Shown: positions 18,170-28,499 of the stretch, one piece after another | Numbering within the stretch: position 1 is the stretch's first letter | Layout of the letters: every line of letters starts with the position of its first letter | Assembly (NCBI RefSeq): GCF_000316515.1 | Contig: NC_019675.1 | Coordinates: 124,001 to 188,000 of the forward strand | Direction: 5' to 3' | DNA: 64,000 nucleotides | Origin: Cyanobium gracile PCC 6307 | GTDB taxonomy: Bacteria; Cyanobacteriota; Cyanobacteriia; PCC-6307; Cyanobiaceae | Made by a program: the position numbers and the translations under genes | The notes under the pieces: model-generated | What the model saw: the letters and a program-made list of their open reading frames with translations, nothing else | Told to the model about the DNA's origin: nothing | Databases searched by the model: none

Positions 18170-18458
18170 GTTGGTAAAGAGGCCGTTAGGCGTAATGTAA
18201 CGCCCTGGCTTATAGGTGCCAGTGCCGGTAGGTGCGGCTGTGAGCTGCTTGAGGGTCATCTTGGAAGGGCGCTGGAGCTGCCGCTCCCCCGTGAGCGAAA
18301 CCACGAAACAAGGCGCTTTTCAGCTGGAGCCATTCACTGGCTGAGCTGGTGGTCGGCTATGGACTCGCCCCGCGTCAGCAGTTTCGTGCTCGGGGGAGTC
18401 GGTGAGGCGGGAGGTGATGACTTGGAGAAGAGGGAAGGAGGGGCTGGGCCGATCTCCA

Positions 18459-18468
18459 TGGTTAACCA
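18459..18468. repeat. TGGTTAACCA palindrome 3
   Basis: Exact copy after GGGCTGGGCCGATCTCCA, the same leader found before copy 4. Confidence 0.6.
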
Positions 18469-18499
18469 TCAGCTCCGATCCCCCCCCCCCTGAGAACGT

Positions 18500-18790
18500 T
18501 CCGACGTTGCCTCCATGCCTGCTTTGCTGTTCTTGCCCCAGGTGAACAACTCGCTGGCGCCCTCCAGGAGCTGCTTCTTCCATTGGCTCACCTGGATCGG
18601 GCGGACCGCATGGTCGGCGGCGATCTCCTGGAGCGTCTTGCGATCACTGATCGCCTCCATGGCGACCCTGGCCTTGAACTCGGGGCTGTGGGTGCCGCTG
18701 GATGCTCATCGGTGGGAGCCCCTTTCAGGCGCGGCACCGCGCCTCAGAGGTTAACGATGGAGCCTGTCCAGAAAAACCAGACCACCTCAC
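18500..18790 (-). mobile_element. IS3-type left-end remnant 3
   Basis: The best-preserved remnant. Antisense it carries the complete left end (complement of GTGAGGTGGTCTGGTTTTTC at 18771-18790) and orfA to about codon 60 (MEAISDRKTLQEIAADHAV, QVSQWKKQLLEGASELFTWG), with one frame break near the start. The rest of the IS is absent. Confidence 0.7.
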
Positions 18791-18821
18791 GTCTTGCCTC
18801 ACCGCAGGCAAAAGTAGCAAA

Positions 18822-18838
18822 GGGGAGCTGACGTCCCC
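18822..18838 (-). terminator. hairpin after the serine-protease gene
   Basis: On the minus strand GGGGA and TCCCC pair across a 7-base loop directly after the protease stop, followed by TTTGCTACTTTT. The stem is short and the T-run interrupted, so this is a weak intrinsic terminator. Confidence 0.4.
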
Positions 18839-19912
18839 CTAGTACCTGAAGGCAAAGGTTCCTTGATCGAGATGAACTTGGAAATCTCCATCTTGATCCT
18901 TTTCCCAGCGGCCCAAGTAGCGCTTGCCCTCCAGGATCACTTCTGCTGAATCATCATTCCACAGGACAACCGTGCGTGTAGTCCCATTGGGCTCAATGAC
19001 ATCGTAGACAAGATGCCCATTGGCATTTCTTCGCGATGTCACCGAACACCTTGAAGGTGCAAGATCGGTAGAATCTTGTGTGAGTTGGAACCAGCATGTC
19101 GGACCAGAGGTCGAACGACCGCTAGCTTCTGCAGGTCGTTGAGCTGAGTCGTTTCCGGCATCTTCACTCGAATCAGGGGATTGTGCCGTTTCCGAACGGC
19201 TTGGAGGCGAAGGTGGCTTGGCCAGAAAAGTGTTGATGGTGCTGGCTGCCAGTGCAAAATTCAGGCCCTCGCTATCCCGGAGCTTGAAGGTGGCCATGCC
19301 AACGACACAGCCTGTGCCATCAAGGACAGGCCCTCCGGAATTGCCCGGGTTAATCGCCGCATCAATCTGGAGGATGGCACCATCATCTCGCAGCCCACTG
19401 ACAATGCCACGACTGATGCTGAACTCCAGCCCCTTGGGCGCTCCAATAGCAAAGATATCGGTTCCGACATTGACTGCCTCTGGCTTGATCTGAAGCACTT
19501 CGCCTCGGATGGCGCGCACTTCCAACAAGGCAAGATCTGTTTCTGCCGAGTTGCCTCCACCGGTGGCGACCACAGCTGCATTGTCCTGGCTGCCATCCGG
19601 CCACTTCAATGTCGCCACCTGGCTGCCTTCTACCACATGGGCATTGGTCACGAGAAGGGTGACGCCATCTTGATGGCGAACGACAAAGGCACTGCCTAGG
19701 CCATCCGATGTTTCCACAACAGCCACACCGGCCTTCGAGCCGGAGAAGATGGCCTCTGTAGAGAGGTTCTGATTCGTGCAGGGCGGAGCCTGAGGAACAG
19801 GAATCTTCGTGGAGTTCGTAGTCTCGACCTTTGGCGGGGTACAACCGGCAAGGCTGAGGGAGATCAGAGAGAGGCCGGTTAAAATCCCAAGAGCTTGGCA
19901 GTTCCGCTTCAC
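18839..19912 (-). CDS. lipoprotein trypsin-like serine protease
   Basis: 357 residues from the GTG at 19912, which places a lipoprotein signal (LGILTGLSLISLSLAGC, lipobox Cys about residue 24) at the N-terminus; a GTG at 20014 would add 34 residues. The protease domain has the triad in order: His in VTNAHVVEG, Asp in ETDLALLEV, Ser in NPGNSGGPVLDG. This is the DegP/HtrA-type trypsin fold, but no PDZ domain follows. Instead there is a Ser/Pro/Glu-rich linker and a C-terminal beta domain of about 90 residues. It probably acts in the periplasm as a membrane-tethered protease. Confidence 0.85.
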   Translation of the reverse strand: MKRNCQALGILTGLSLISLSLAGCTPPKVETTNSTKIPVPQAPPCTNQNLSTEAIFSGSKAGVAVVETSDGLGSAFVVRHQDGVTLLVTNAHVVEGSQVATLKWPDGSQDNAAVVATGGGNSAETDLALLEVRAIRGEVLQIKPEAVNVGTDIFAIGAPKGLEFSISRGIVSGLRDDGAILQIDAAINPGNSGGPVLDGTGCVVGMATFKLRDSEGLNFALAASTINTFLAKPPSPPSRSETAQSPDSSEDAGNDSAQRPAEASGRSTSGPTCWFQLTQDSTDLAPSRCSVTSRRNANGHLVYDVIEPNGTTRTVVLWNDDSAEVILEGKRYLGRWEKDQDGDFQVHLDQGTFAFRY

Positions 19913-20111
19913 AGCCGTGACTTGTCCTTTGTGCACGATGCTATGCGGACTGAACCGGTTAGTCCGAAAAACGCAAAGTGCCCTAAAGGGGCTAGCAATC
20001 GTTTTTGACAGCACTGCTTGCCTTCCAAGGTTTAGGACCTCAGTTTAGTGAGGGTGAGAGATCAGGGGCAACTCAAGTGGTCAACCGGGCCATGGCTTCA
20101 ACAAGCCTCAT

Positions 20112-20789
20112 TCACCTCAACGCTTCACACGCCTCCCCATCTCCATCGCCATCTAAATACGTGTGCCCATCGCTCAGCAGCTGCTGGGCTCGCTCCCATG
20201 ACCCAACATTCCTGCAGTACCACCGCCGCCCCGAGCTCGGACTGGCTCCGCCGTTGATGATTGTGAGGTTCAACGGTCGCTGAGGTCTGGCTGCAGGCTG
20301 GCTCTGGGCTCCCCGCCGTGCAGTTCTAAAGTCCCAAGGACGCTGGATGCCTCGGGCAGGATTCCAGATACCGAGCCTGTAGCGCTCGGCAAGCTTCTCT
20401 CGATCGAGGTAGGCCCACTGGTCGCACTGCTGCAGATACTGCCGGTAGGCGAAGGCGTTGCCCTGCTGGACCAGGGTGAGGCCGGCGTTCCGCCCGTCGG
20501 CGCTGAAGACCTCAGCGACGGTGCGGCCATAGCGGTCTTTGGTCTGAACCTTCAGGGTGACGGTAGAGCTGACAGGGAGGAGTGCTTGGAGGGCTTCCCT
20601 CGCCTGCTGCCCGTAGGGGGACTGCGCCATCTCGGGGGCATCGATGCAGGCCACCCGGATCGTGAGCTTCTTCCCGCCGTCCTCGACCCGCAGGGTGTCG
20701 CCGTCGCCGACTGAGATCACCGTGGCGGCTGAGGCGGCCAGAGGCGTGAGTAGAGGTATGGCCAGGGCCAGGAGTGGGGCAAGCCGCAT
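20112..20789 (-). CDS. secreted thermonuclease (SNase) with excalibur domain
   Basis: 225 residues: signal peptide (LLALAIPLLTPLAASA), then a staphylococcal-nuclease fold with VGDGDTLRV, ACIDAPEM, KDRYGRTVAEVF (catalytic Arg and acidic residues) and YLQQCDQWAYLDREKLAERYRLGIW. The C-terminus (WYCRNVGSWERAQQLLSDG, then DGDGDGEACE) is an excalibur-type calcium-binding domain. Such enzymes degrade DNA and RNA outside the cell. It is directly preceded by a 33-codon frame whose stop overlaps its start (TGATG). Confidence 0.88.
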   Translation of the reverse strand: MRLAPLLALAIPLLTPLAASAATVISVGDGDTLRVEDGGKKLTIRVACIDAPEMAQSPYGQQAREALQALLPVSSTVTLKVQTKDRYGRTVAEVFSADGRNAGLTLVQQGNAFAYRQYLQQCDQWAYLDREKLAERYRLGIWNPARGIQRPWDFRTARRGAQSQPAARPQRPLNLTIINGGASPSSGRRWYCRNVGSWERAQQLLSDGHTYLDGDGDGEACEALR

Positions 20790-20890
20790 CAGTGCTCGGG
20801 GGTGTGTCGGGATCTTGGCAGCCCAGCTGCTTCTTCATCGGAAATCTGCCGGCGCAGGGCGATGCGCTCAGCGTGGGTGAGAGGTGGCAT
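20789..20890 (-). CDS. 33-residue frame upstream of the nuclease
   Basis: A short frame (MPPLTHAERIALRRQISDEE...) that stops inside the start of the nuclease gene (TGATG overlap), so it could be a leader peptide or a small protein with coupled translation. It carries one of the GTGCTCGGGGG repeats near its end. There is no family support; only the overlap and plausible codons argue for it. Confidence 0.35.
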   Translation of the reverse strand: MPPLTHAERIALRRQISDEEAAGLPRSRHTPEH

Positions 20891-21034
20891 GGTTGCGAGG
20901 TCGCTGACCTGAAGGGCACGGCGTCGCCCTTAGCCCGCTCGCCCAAGCCAACAGAAGGTGGAGTTGGACGCCCATGCGGTTGACCCCATCCAATGGCCGC
21001 CTCCACCGGTATTGAGGTGTGTGCCCTTGGTTCG

Positions 21035-21742
21035 ATGCCCTCCCCCCTCCAACCCCTGGCCAGCAGGGCCGCGACCGGCGGACTGATCGCCGCGGGGCTG
21101 CTGGCAGCTGGACTGTTGGCCGCTGCCGCCCTCCCCCGGCAGCAAGCCGCCTCCGCCAAGGACCTCCCCGATCCGGCGGTGGCCGAGACCCCTGCCGGCC
21201 GTCCGACGGCAACTGCCACGGCGGTGCTGGCTGGGGGGTGCTTCTGGGGCATGGAGGCGGTGTTCGAGCACGTGAAAGGCGTCAAGGAGGTGGTGACCGG
21301 CTACGCGGGCGGCACGGCGGCCACCGCTGATTACGAACGGGTGAGCAGCGGCGACACCGGCCACGCCGAAGGTATCCGCATCACCTACGACCCCTCCCGA
21401 GTGAGCTATGGCCAGCTGCTGAAGGTTTTCTTCGCGGTGGCTCACGATCCCACCGAGGTGAATCGCCAGGGGCCCGACGTGGGCAGCCAGTACCGCTCGG
21501 CCATCTTCCCCACCGATCCTGAGCAACGGCGGGTGGCGACGGCCTACATCGCCCAGTTGAACCGTTCCGGGGTCTTCACCAAGCCGATCGCCACCACGAT
21601 GGAGACCTGGCGAGGCTTTACCCCAGCCGAGGCATCCCACCAGGACTTCGTGGCCCGGAATCCCAACCATCCCTACGTAGTGCTCCACGACAAGCCCAAG
21701 GTGGCCCGGCTTAAAGCAGAGTTCCCTAGGTTGTACCGATAG
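21035..21742 (+). CDS. msrA: peptide methionine-S-sulfoxide reductase
   Basis: 235 residues from the ATG at 21035 (an ATG at 20993 is the alternative). After an N-terminal hydrophobic segment (about residues 14-34) comes the MsrA domain with the catalytic motif GGCFWGMEAVFEHVKGV, then GYAGGTA, the acidic substrate residues in HAEGIRITYDP, FFAVAHDPTEVNRQGPDVGSQYRSAIF, and a C-terminal region without an obvious recycling Cys pair. It reduces S-methionine sulfoxide; the anchor suggests a periplasmic or membrane-bound form. It is cargo between the nuclease gene and an IS. Confidence 0.92.
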   Translation: MPSPLQPLASRAATGGLIAAGLLAAGLLAAAALPRQQAASAKDLPDPAVAETPAGRPTATATAVLAGGCFWGMEAVFEHVKGVKEVVTGYAGGTAATADYERVSSGDTGHAEGIRITYDPSRVSYGQLLKVFFAVAHDPTEVNRQGPDVGSQYRSAIFPTDPEQRRVATAYIAQLNRSGVFTKPIATTMETWRGFTPAEASHQDFVARNPNHPYVVLHDKPKVARLKAEFPRLYR

Positions 21743-21770
21743 GAAGCTTGGCCAAGGCAGAGGCCCCCTC

Positions 21771-23458
<1,688 letters not shown>

Positions 23459-23566
23459 GTCACCGAGGCGGAGGGTGGTGGAAAGAGCTCGCCCTCGGGG
23501 GATGGCTCGTTCCATCCACCGGTACAAGCGATCGGCACTACCCGCCCCCCCCCGCCCGCTTCAATT

Positions 23567-23769
23567 CCGGACACCCGGACAGGCCGGACAACGGGGGGCT
23601 GCCCCCTCTCTTGTATGTGTGCTTGGCAAAGGAGGGGGGGGATCTGATCAATGGCTTGTGGTGGTGTGTCCGCCTTGTCCGGCGCGTCCGGGGTGAGGTG
23701 GGGACTGGGGAGAGGGAAGCGGATCTGCCGTGTCCGGACCCTGTCCACGCGCTGACCGGCCCTGTCCGA
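23567..23769. repeat. TGTCCG repeat array B (origin-like)
   Basis: CCGGACA at 23567, 23575 and 23584 (all exact), then TGTCCGC 23667, TGTCCGG 23676, CGTCCGG 23685, and further TGTCCG copies at 23731 and 23763. Spacing and intervening sequence (GGGGACTGGGGAGA, 23700-23714) match array A. Array B begins about 110 bases after IS copy 1. Confidence 0.55.
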
Positions 23770-23910
23770 CCACCACAGCCCCGGCCGTGAGGTCATACCA
23801 CTGCGACCAAGCTCGGGAAGGGTGTCCCCTTTTCGGGGGGGGATGGAGGAGGTGCGCTCTGAAGTCCTTGTCCGCCCTCGGGAACCCTGTAGGCAGCCGC
23901 TCCGAACCCC

Positions 23911-24096
23911 ATGGCTCCATACCTCTGGCACTTCGACGCCTCCTGCTGGCCCCTCGAACGCATCGACACCCCCACTGGTGAGCACGTCCCGGTCATCACT
24001 GGCGGGTCTGAGGAGTCGCTCCACCCCAAGGACGGCGGGCGCCCCATCGCATGCTTCATCCCCAAGGTCTCGGGGGAGTGGGGGTGGCGGGTCTGA
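23911..24096 (+). CDS. 61-residue hypothetical protein
   Basis: A small frame (APYLWHFDASCWPLERIDTP..., ending GEWGWRV) with natural-looking composition rich in Trp, Pro and Gly. No family and no strong ribosome site are visible. It is placed between array B and remnant 4, and its last codons contain a CTCGGGGG repeat. It may be a small island gene or a remnant. Confidence 0.35.
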   Translation: MAPYLWHFDASCWPLERIDTPTGEHVPVITGGSEESLHPKDGGRPIACFIPKVSGEWGWRV

Positions 24097-24133
24097 CTGG
24101 AGATCAGGAACGGGCGGGCTGGGCCGATCCCCG

Positions 24134-24143
24134 TGGTTAACCA
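24134..24143. repeat. TGGTTAACCA palindrome 4
   Basis: Exact copy after GGGCTGGGCCGATCCCCG, followed by CCTGTGCG as in copy 1. Confidence 0.6.
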
Positions 24144-24179
24144 CCTGTGCGGGTCACCCCCGAGGCCGTTACCGCGTTG

Positions 24180-24405
24180 ACTCAATGGCTTGATTCCTTA
24201 ACTGGCTCACCTGGATTAGGCGCTCCGCGCCGTCGGCGGCGATCTCCCGGATCGTGTTGCGGCCACTGAATCACTTCATGGCGACCCTGGACTTGAATTC
24301 GGGCCTCATGGGTGAGGCGTTGCTCTCGGGTGGGAGCGCACTCTCAGGGGCGGTGCCCCGCCTCACAGGTAACGATGGAGCCGTTCTAGAAAAACCAGAT
24401 CAGCT
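24180..24405 (-). mobile_element. IS3-type left-end remnant 4
   Basis: Antisense decayed left end (CTGGTTTTTCTAGAACGG) and orfA start (RPEFKSRVAM); orfA is interrupted by a TGA after about 15 codons. Truncated near the same place as remnants 1 and 2. Confidence 0.6.
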
Positions 24406-24479
24406 CACTGTTGATTCGGCCTCTCTATCTGAAAGGGCGCTCCAGGCCCCCTGTTTGGATCCTTGAGCCAGTTAGCGAC

Positions 24480-24640
24480 GGAGTTAAATGGCCTATGCGA
24501 AGCGGCCTTGACCAAGAGCAACGATCCGCATGGCGTTGCAGCGGTGCTTATCCCAGGCCACAAACTCAGAGGAGCAGGTGAAGGCATCTTCCTGGCTGCG
24601 GAAGGGTCGAATAGTTAAAGTCGTCTGGGTTAGAGTGCGC
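24480..24640 (-). pseudogene. fragment of IS-copy-type OrfB
   Basis: Antisense reading RPFRSQEDAF...EFVAWDKHRCNAMRIV matches the C-terminal part of the transposase of IS copy 1 (RPFRSQEEACSWACAFVAWYNHRHRHSSIRFV). It shows an older insertion of the same family at this place. Confidence 0.6.
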
Positions 24641-24788
24641 AGAACAATGAAGCCAGGTGGGATTTCTCGTTGCTTACTCACTTACCGCAGAATGAAAAAT
24701 GCCATCCATGTTGCGTAGAGTCTAGGCAAGGCATGCGGTTTCGACTCATAGCCGAGTGCGCCTCATAAACTAATTTAATTGCGACACG

Positions 24789-25502
24789 TTACCGCATCTG
24801 AGCATTCTCTTCGGCAAGCTTTGTCCCGAAGATCTCAATAATTCTAAATGAACCGGTTGGCATATCAGGCGGGGGACCGTAATGCACCGAAAGCTTTGTC
24901 GGACTCCAGTAGTAGTGGAGAACTGAGACAACCTCTCCCGGAGATAGTTGAGTCTTCTTGGGAACAGTCTTCATGTTCTCCCCATACTTGGCGTTTAACA
25001 TTGCTATGACTTGGGTGGTATCAGCAGTTATGCTGTTGACAATCATCCCCTGCACCAGGCCTTGATTGTCAATAACAATAAAAAATCCTGGGGACAAGTT
25101 GTCATCAAGCAGTTCAGAGAACTCGAATCCGTTAAGGTTCCTTGAAGGAGTAACTGGTAAAACCGTGTAACTTCTCCACTTTGCGGGCTGTTGCGTATTG
25201 AGGCCCCCCTGAGTGGCCCCATAGCAAAGAGGCGGTTGTTGATCAGTAGATGAATCACACTTTGGCACATTTCTCGGCCAAGGGCTACCTATAGGAATAC
25301 CAAGAACAGTCCAACTGGAGTGGTCTCTCCGCGAATTGACGTTGGGCACACTTGAATTCGAAGTTGTGGGTTGCGGTTGCTGGACGACTTCATTTTGCAC
25401 CTGTGATCCAGTAAGTTCCCCACTACATCCTGCAAGACTCATCACGTAGATTAGACTAACAAGCGCTAGCCTAGAGGCGTAACCAGTAGGCACTTTAGCC
25501 AT
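24789..25502 (-). CDS. lipoprotein, unknown function
   Basis: 237 residues from the ATG at 25502. Lipoprotein signal with lipobox LAGC at about residue 24 (LALVSLIYVMSLAGC), then a Gln/Ser/Asn-rich linker and a globular domain of about 160 residues (WTVLGIPIGSPWP, GLVQGMIVNSITADTTQVIAMLNAKYG, VVSVLHYYWSPTKLSVHYG). The last part resembles domains that compare calculated and given quantities in phage/plasmid-borne lipoproteins, but I cannot name it. Low-GC composition. The upstream secreted gene ends 38 bases away, so they may share a transcript. Confidence 0.7.
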   Translation of the reverse strand: MAKVPTGYASRLALVSLIYVMSLAGCSGELTGSQVQNEVVQQPQPTTSNSSVPNVNSRRDHSSWTVLGIPIGSPWPRNVPKCDSSTDQQPPLCYGATQGGLNTQQPAKWRSYTVLPVTPSRNLNGFEFSELLDDNLSPGFFIVIDNQGLVQGMIVNSITADTTQVIAMLNAKYGENMKTVPKKTQLSPGEVVSVLHYYWSPTKLSVHYGPPPDMPTGSFRIIEIFGTKLAEENAQMR

Positions 25503-25540
25503 AAGACTTCCCCAGCATGAAGATACAGAAGCAACACATC

Positions 25541-26194
25541 TTAACGATAGTCTATAAATCTGGCAGACGCATTGACAAATCTTCCCCAACTTCGAAGCAG
25601 AGTATCATCATTTGACCCAGGGGGATTCATACGCGTATCCCTGACAAAGGAGAAAGCATAGGTCTTGGAACCTCCTCGCGCGCTGCAGCTTACCGAAGGA
25701 TTCTGGGAATTGAGCTTATCAAATGTGCAGGTACCATTTGCAGGCAAATGGTTTTCTTGCTGTGACGCCACTCCATTAGCTCCATTGGTTATGACTTGAT
25801 CCACAATAAAGATATACTTGGAAGCGCTTAGACGCTTGTACCGGCTAAAACCAAATCCAACTATATACGCAGGTCTTTTAGAAGCTTCAGCCCCCGCAAA
25901 ATCGATCACATTGACTTTAGGTGCCGACAAGAGAGGATTGATTCTGTAGGACCGAGAATCTTTCTGGGATGGAGGAGGCACTGAGAACTGCATGGACACA
26001 GGGCACCTAGATCTCACATCTTGGCTAGCGTCGATGAATTTAAAGCACCTGCCGTAAGTAAGTCCTTCAGTGTAGGGTTGCCAGGCCTGTGCAAATACGG
26101 GCAAAGATGTTCCTGAATACACGAAGAATAAGCCTGCCAATGCAGTGATCTTTGTCCATAAAGGGATCTGGATATCTGGCTTTCTATGATTCAT
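25541..26194 (-). CDS. secreted protein, unknown function
   Basis: 217 residues from the ATG at 26194; an upstream ATG at 26239 is possible. Signal peptide around ITALAGLFFVYSGTSLPVFAQ, cleaved near residue 34. The mature protein has four cysteines (GRCFKF, SRCPV, GTCTF, VSCSA) likely paired in the periplasm, and Tyr-rich strands (YIVGFGFSRYKRLSASKYIF). No family recognised. It runs in the same direction as the lipoprotein gene and just before it. Confidence 0.65.
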   Translation of the reverse strand: MNHRKPDIQIPLWTKITALAGLFFVYSGTSLPVFAQAWQPYTEGLTYGRCFKFIDASQDVRSRCPVSMQFSVPPPSQKDSRSYRINPLLSAPKVNVIDFAGAEASKRPAYIVGFGFSRYKRLSASKYIFIVDQVITNGANGVASQQENHLPANGTCTFDKLNSQNPSVSCSARGGSKTYAFSFVRDTRMNPPGSNDDTLLRSWGRFVNASARFIDYR

Positions 26195-26347
26195 GAGGAA
26201 AATCCCTAGCAATAAACTCCAGAATACATCAAACTCCACGTTTGCCTATTCTGAAGACCCTCGGGGGCGATACGAAACTCAACATCCCTGTCTGGGATCG
26301 TGTCGGTATTCGTCATGCAACCGGATTGAACTGTGCCTACCTTGCTG

Positions 26348-27387
26348 TGTAGTCCCACCAGGTTGTTCAGCTGACAAGGGGTTTGAGGTCGTCATGGTCC
26401 GGGTGTCACCGCCGATCCACTGACCTCACGCCCCATGCATACCCACCCGAATGCCCGGCTGACACCCCTCGGCCGGGAACGGCTGCTGCGCCGACACATT
26501 CACCACGGCGAACCCCTCCTGCTCCTGGCCACCCAGGCGGGGATCAGCCTGCGCACCGCCTACAAGTGGCTGGCTCGATACCGCTCCGGTGGTCACACCT
26601 CTCTGGCGGATCGACGGAGTGTTCGCCGCATCCAGCGGCGGACGCTCAATCCGCAGCAATTGCACCATGCCGTGGATCTCCGGCACCAGCGCTGCACCCT
26701 CAGGCGGGTCGCAAAGGCTGTGGGGGCTCCTCTGTCGACCGTCGGGAGGGCGATGAAGGCTCTGGGGCTCGGGCGGCTGCGGAACCTCGAGCCCAAACCC
26801 CCGGTTCAGCGGTACCAGTGGGAGAAGCCGGGCGACATGATCCATGTCGACACCAAGCAGCTTGCCCGTTTCGAGCGGGTCGGGCACCGCATCACCGGCG
26901 ATCGTCGTCAAGGCTGTTCGAGAGGCGCCGGCTACGAGAAGGTGCATGTCGCCATCGACGACGCCACACGCCTGGCCTACGTGGAAGTCCTGCCCGACGA
27001 GCAGAAAGCCACCACGGTCAGCTTCCTGGCTCGTGCCGTGGGCTGGTTCAGCCAGCAGGGAATCACCTGCCGTCGTGTCCTCTCGGACAACGGTTCTGCC
27101 TTCCGCTCCGGCGAATGGAGGAAGGCCTGCACCGCCATGGATCTCAAGCCCATCCGCACCAGGCCCTACATACCGAGGACCAACGGCAAGGCGGAGCGGT
27201 TCATCAAGACCCTCCTGGCCGAGTGGGCCTATGCCATGGCCTTCCAGACCTCCGAGGAGCGAAACCGCTGGCTTCCTCGCTAATTGGCGCTCTATAACGG
27301 CCGTAGGTGCCACATGGCCCTTGGTGGCCTCAGCCCCCAGCGGCGTCTGGAGCTGCTGCTCGCTGAATGACCTGGTGAGAAAGCACA
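26348..27387 (+). mobile_element. IS481-family element
   Basis: Imperfect inverted ends: TGTAGTCCCACCAGGTTGTTC on the left and the complement of TGTGCTTTCTCACCAGGTCA on the right, about 1.04 kb apart, around an IS481-type transposase gene. No target duplication seen. Confidence 0.75.
26435..27370 (+). pseudogene. IS481 transposase with premature stop
   Basis: N-terminal HTH (GRERLLRRHIHHGEPLLLLATQ..., RTAYKWLARYRSGG), then the rve core with Asp in MIHVDTKQLARF, Asp in RRVLSDNGSAFRS and Glu in RTNGKAERFIKTLLAEWAYA. The frame stops with TAA at 27281-27283 after NRWLPR. Reading on in the same frame gives LALYNGRRCHMALGGLSPQRR, the normal family ending. A single Tyr-to-stop change therefore removes about 30 C-terminal residues; the catalytic residues remain, so some activity is possible. 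Confidence 0.8.
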
Positions 27388-27467
27388 ACTAGGCCAATCG
27401 TTACATTCAGCTAGGGAGAACGGCATTGCTTAACAGAGCCCGGTGGAATAACGGTCTTGGTGAAGCT

Positions 27468-28499
27468 TCAGTTGAGCACCGTTTTCCTATCCATTCCAAG
27501 AAAGTCTGTTAGAACGCCTATGATGCTTTGAGCATTTGATGACAGCATCGAGGGTTTCGGTACGACTGGGGAAAACCCTGCCGCCTCGAATTCACACGCG
27601 GCGGGAAATAAGAACGAGTGCACTAATCCCTTAGAGAAAAAATCTGCAAGTGCCTCGGCGGGGATCTCAAGTGCTTGCCTGTTAAGTTCTTCAACAACGG
27701 CAATTCCTGTACCCGGCGCGATTCCTGCCACTTCAGTTAGTCCTGCTGCCAACTGTGTTAATCTAGTCGCATAAGACCTCCCTGAATCGCCGTATCTAAA
27801 CCCTTCACAAAGCAGATCAAATCTATGATCGTTGTTCAAAGCAGAGTGGTCCTTGAGCACAAAGTCCACAGCAATAAGAAACATAGAAATTACAGAATAG
27901 GTCAGCCTTAACGGAGTCTGTGCAGTGTCGCTAGACGTAATGTACGCTTCAAGGAAGTAATAGATATCATTTATATATGCGTTACAGCCATCAAAGCGTA
28001 GATCTGTAAGCACCCGGGATTTTGCCTCTTCGTATCTACCCTTCCAGTCTCCGCCAATTTTCCCGAAAGACGCTCGATGAGCGTGCTCAAGAAGTTCTTC
28101 TTCTGTTATTCTGTCAATATGGGTCTTATTGCTAGCTTGTAGCCTATGCAGGAATGGACCATCCAAGACGACAACCTGATGTGACAAACCAAACTCTCGG
28201 ACGTCAGGACGAGAGTCTGTTGTCGCAACCATACAGTCATCCAAGGCAAGGGTCTCCTTGAGTCCCTTTGCCCAAAAGATTCGTTCAAGTGCCTGAGGTG
28301 TTTTCTTGTTCTTAATGTCAACATTGGTCCGTTGTCTTGCAAGTGCAGACGTTTTGGCATACAACCACAAGTCCACATCTGTTACGTTAAAGGTGTTGTA
28401 CCGAAACTTCACACCACGCAAGACATAGTATCCAAGATTTAGAAAGTAGCGGCGAAGACTCTCTTCCATGGAGGCTCCTTTGTCTATTGGTTTAGTCAC
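27468..28499 (-). CDS. PD-(D/E)xK-like protein of a two-gene unit (candidate defence nuclease)
   Basis: 343 residues (GTG at 28499; ATG at 28469 is an alternative). The N-terminal ~110 residues look like a restriction-endonuclease fold: YFLNLGYYVLRGVKFRY, then NVTDVDLWLY (Asp) and, after a hairpin, RTNVDIKNKKTPQALERIFWAKGL (D-x-K). The rest is helical with no named domain. The GTG overlaps the stop of the upstream gene (GTGA), so the two are co-translated. Low-GC, island-specific. A DNA-targeting role with its partner is inferred from fold and context; I do not recognise a described system. Confidence 0.7.
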   Translation of the reverse strand: MTKPIDKGASMEESLRRYFLNLGYYVLRGVKFRYNTFNVTDVDLWLYAKTSALARQRTNVDIKNKKTPQALERIFWAKGLKETLALDDCMVATTDSRPDVREFGLSHQVVVLDGPFLHRLQASNKTHIDRITEEELLEHAHRASFGKIGGDWKGRYEEAKSRVLTDLRFDGCNAYINDIYYFLEAYITSSDTAQTPLRLTYSVISMFLIAVDFVLKDHSALNNDHRFDLLCEGFRYGDSGRSYATRLTQLAAGLTEVAGIAPGTGIAVVEELNRQALEIPAEALADFFSKGLVHSFLFPAACEFEAAGFSPVVPKPSMLSSNAQSIIGVLTDFLGMDRKTVLN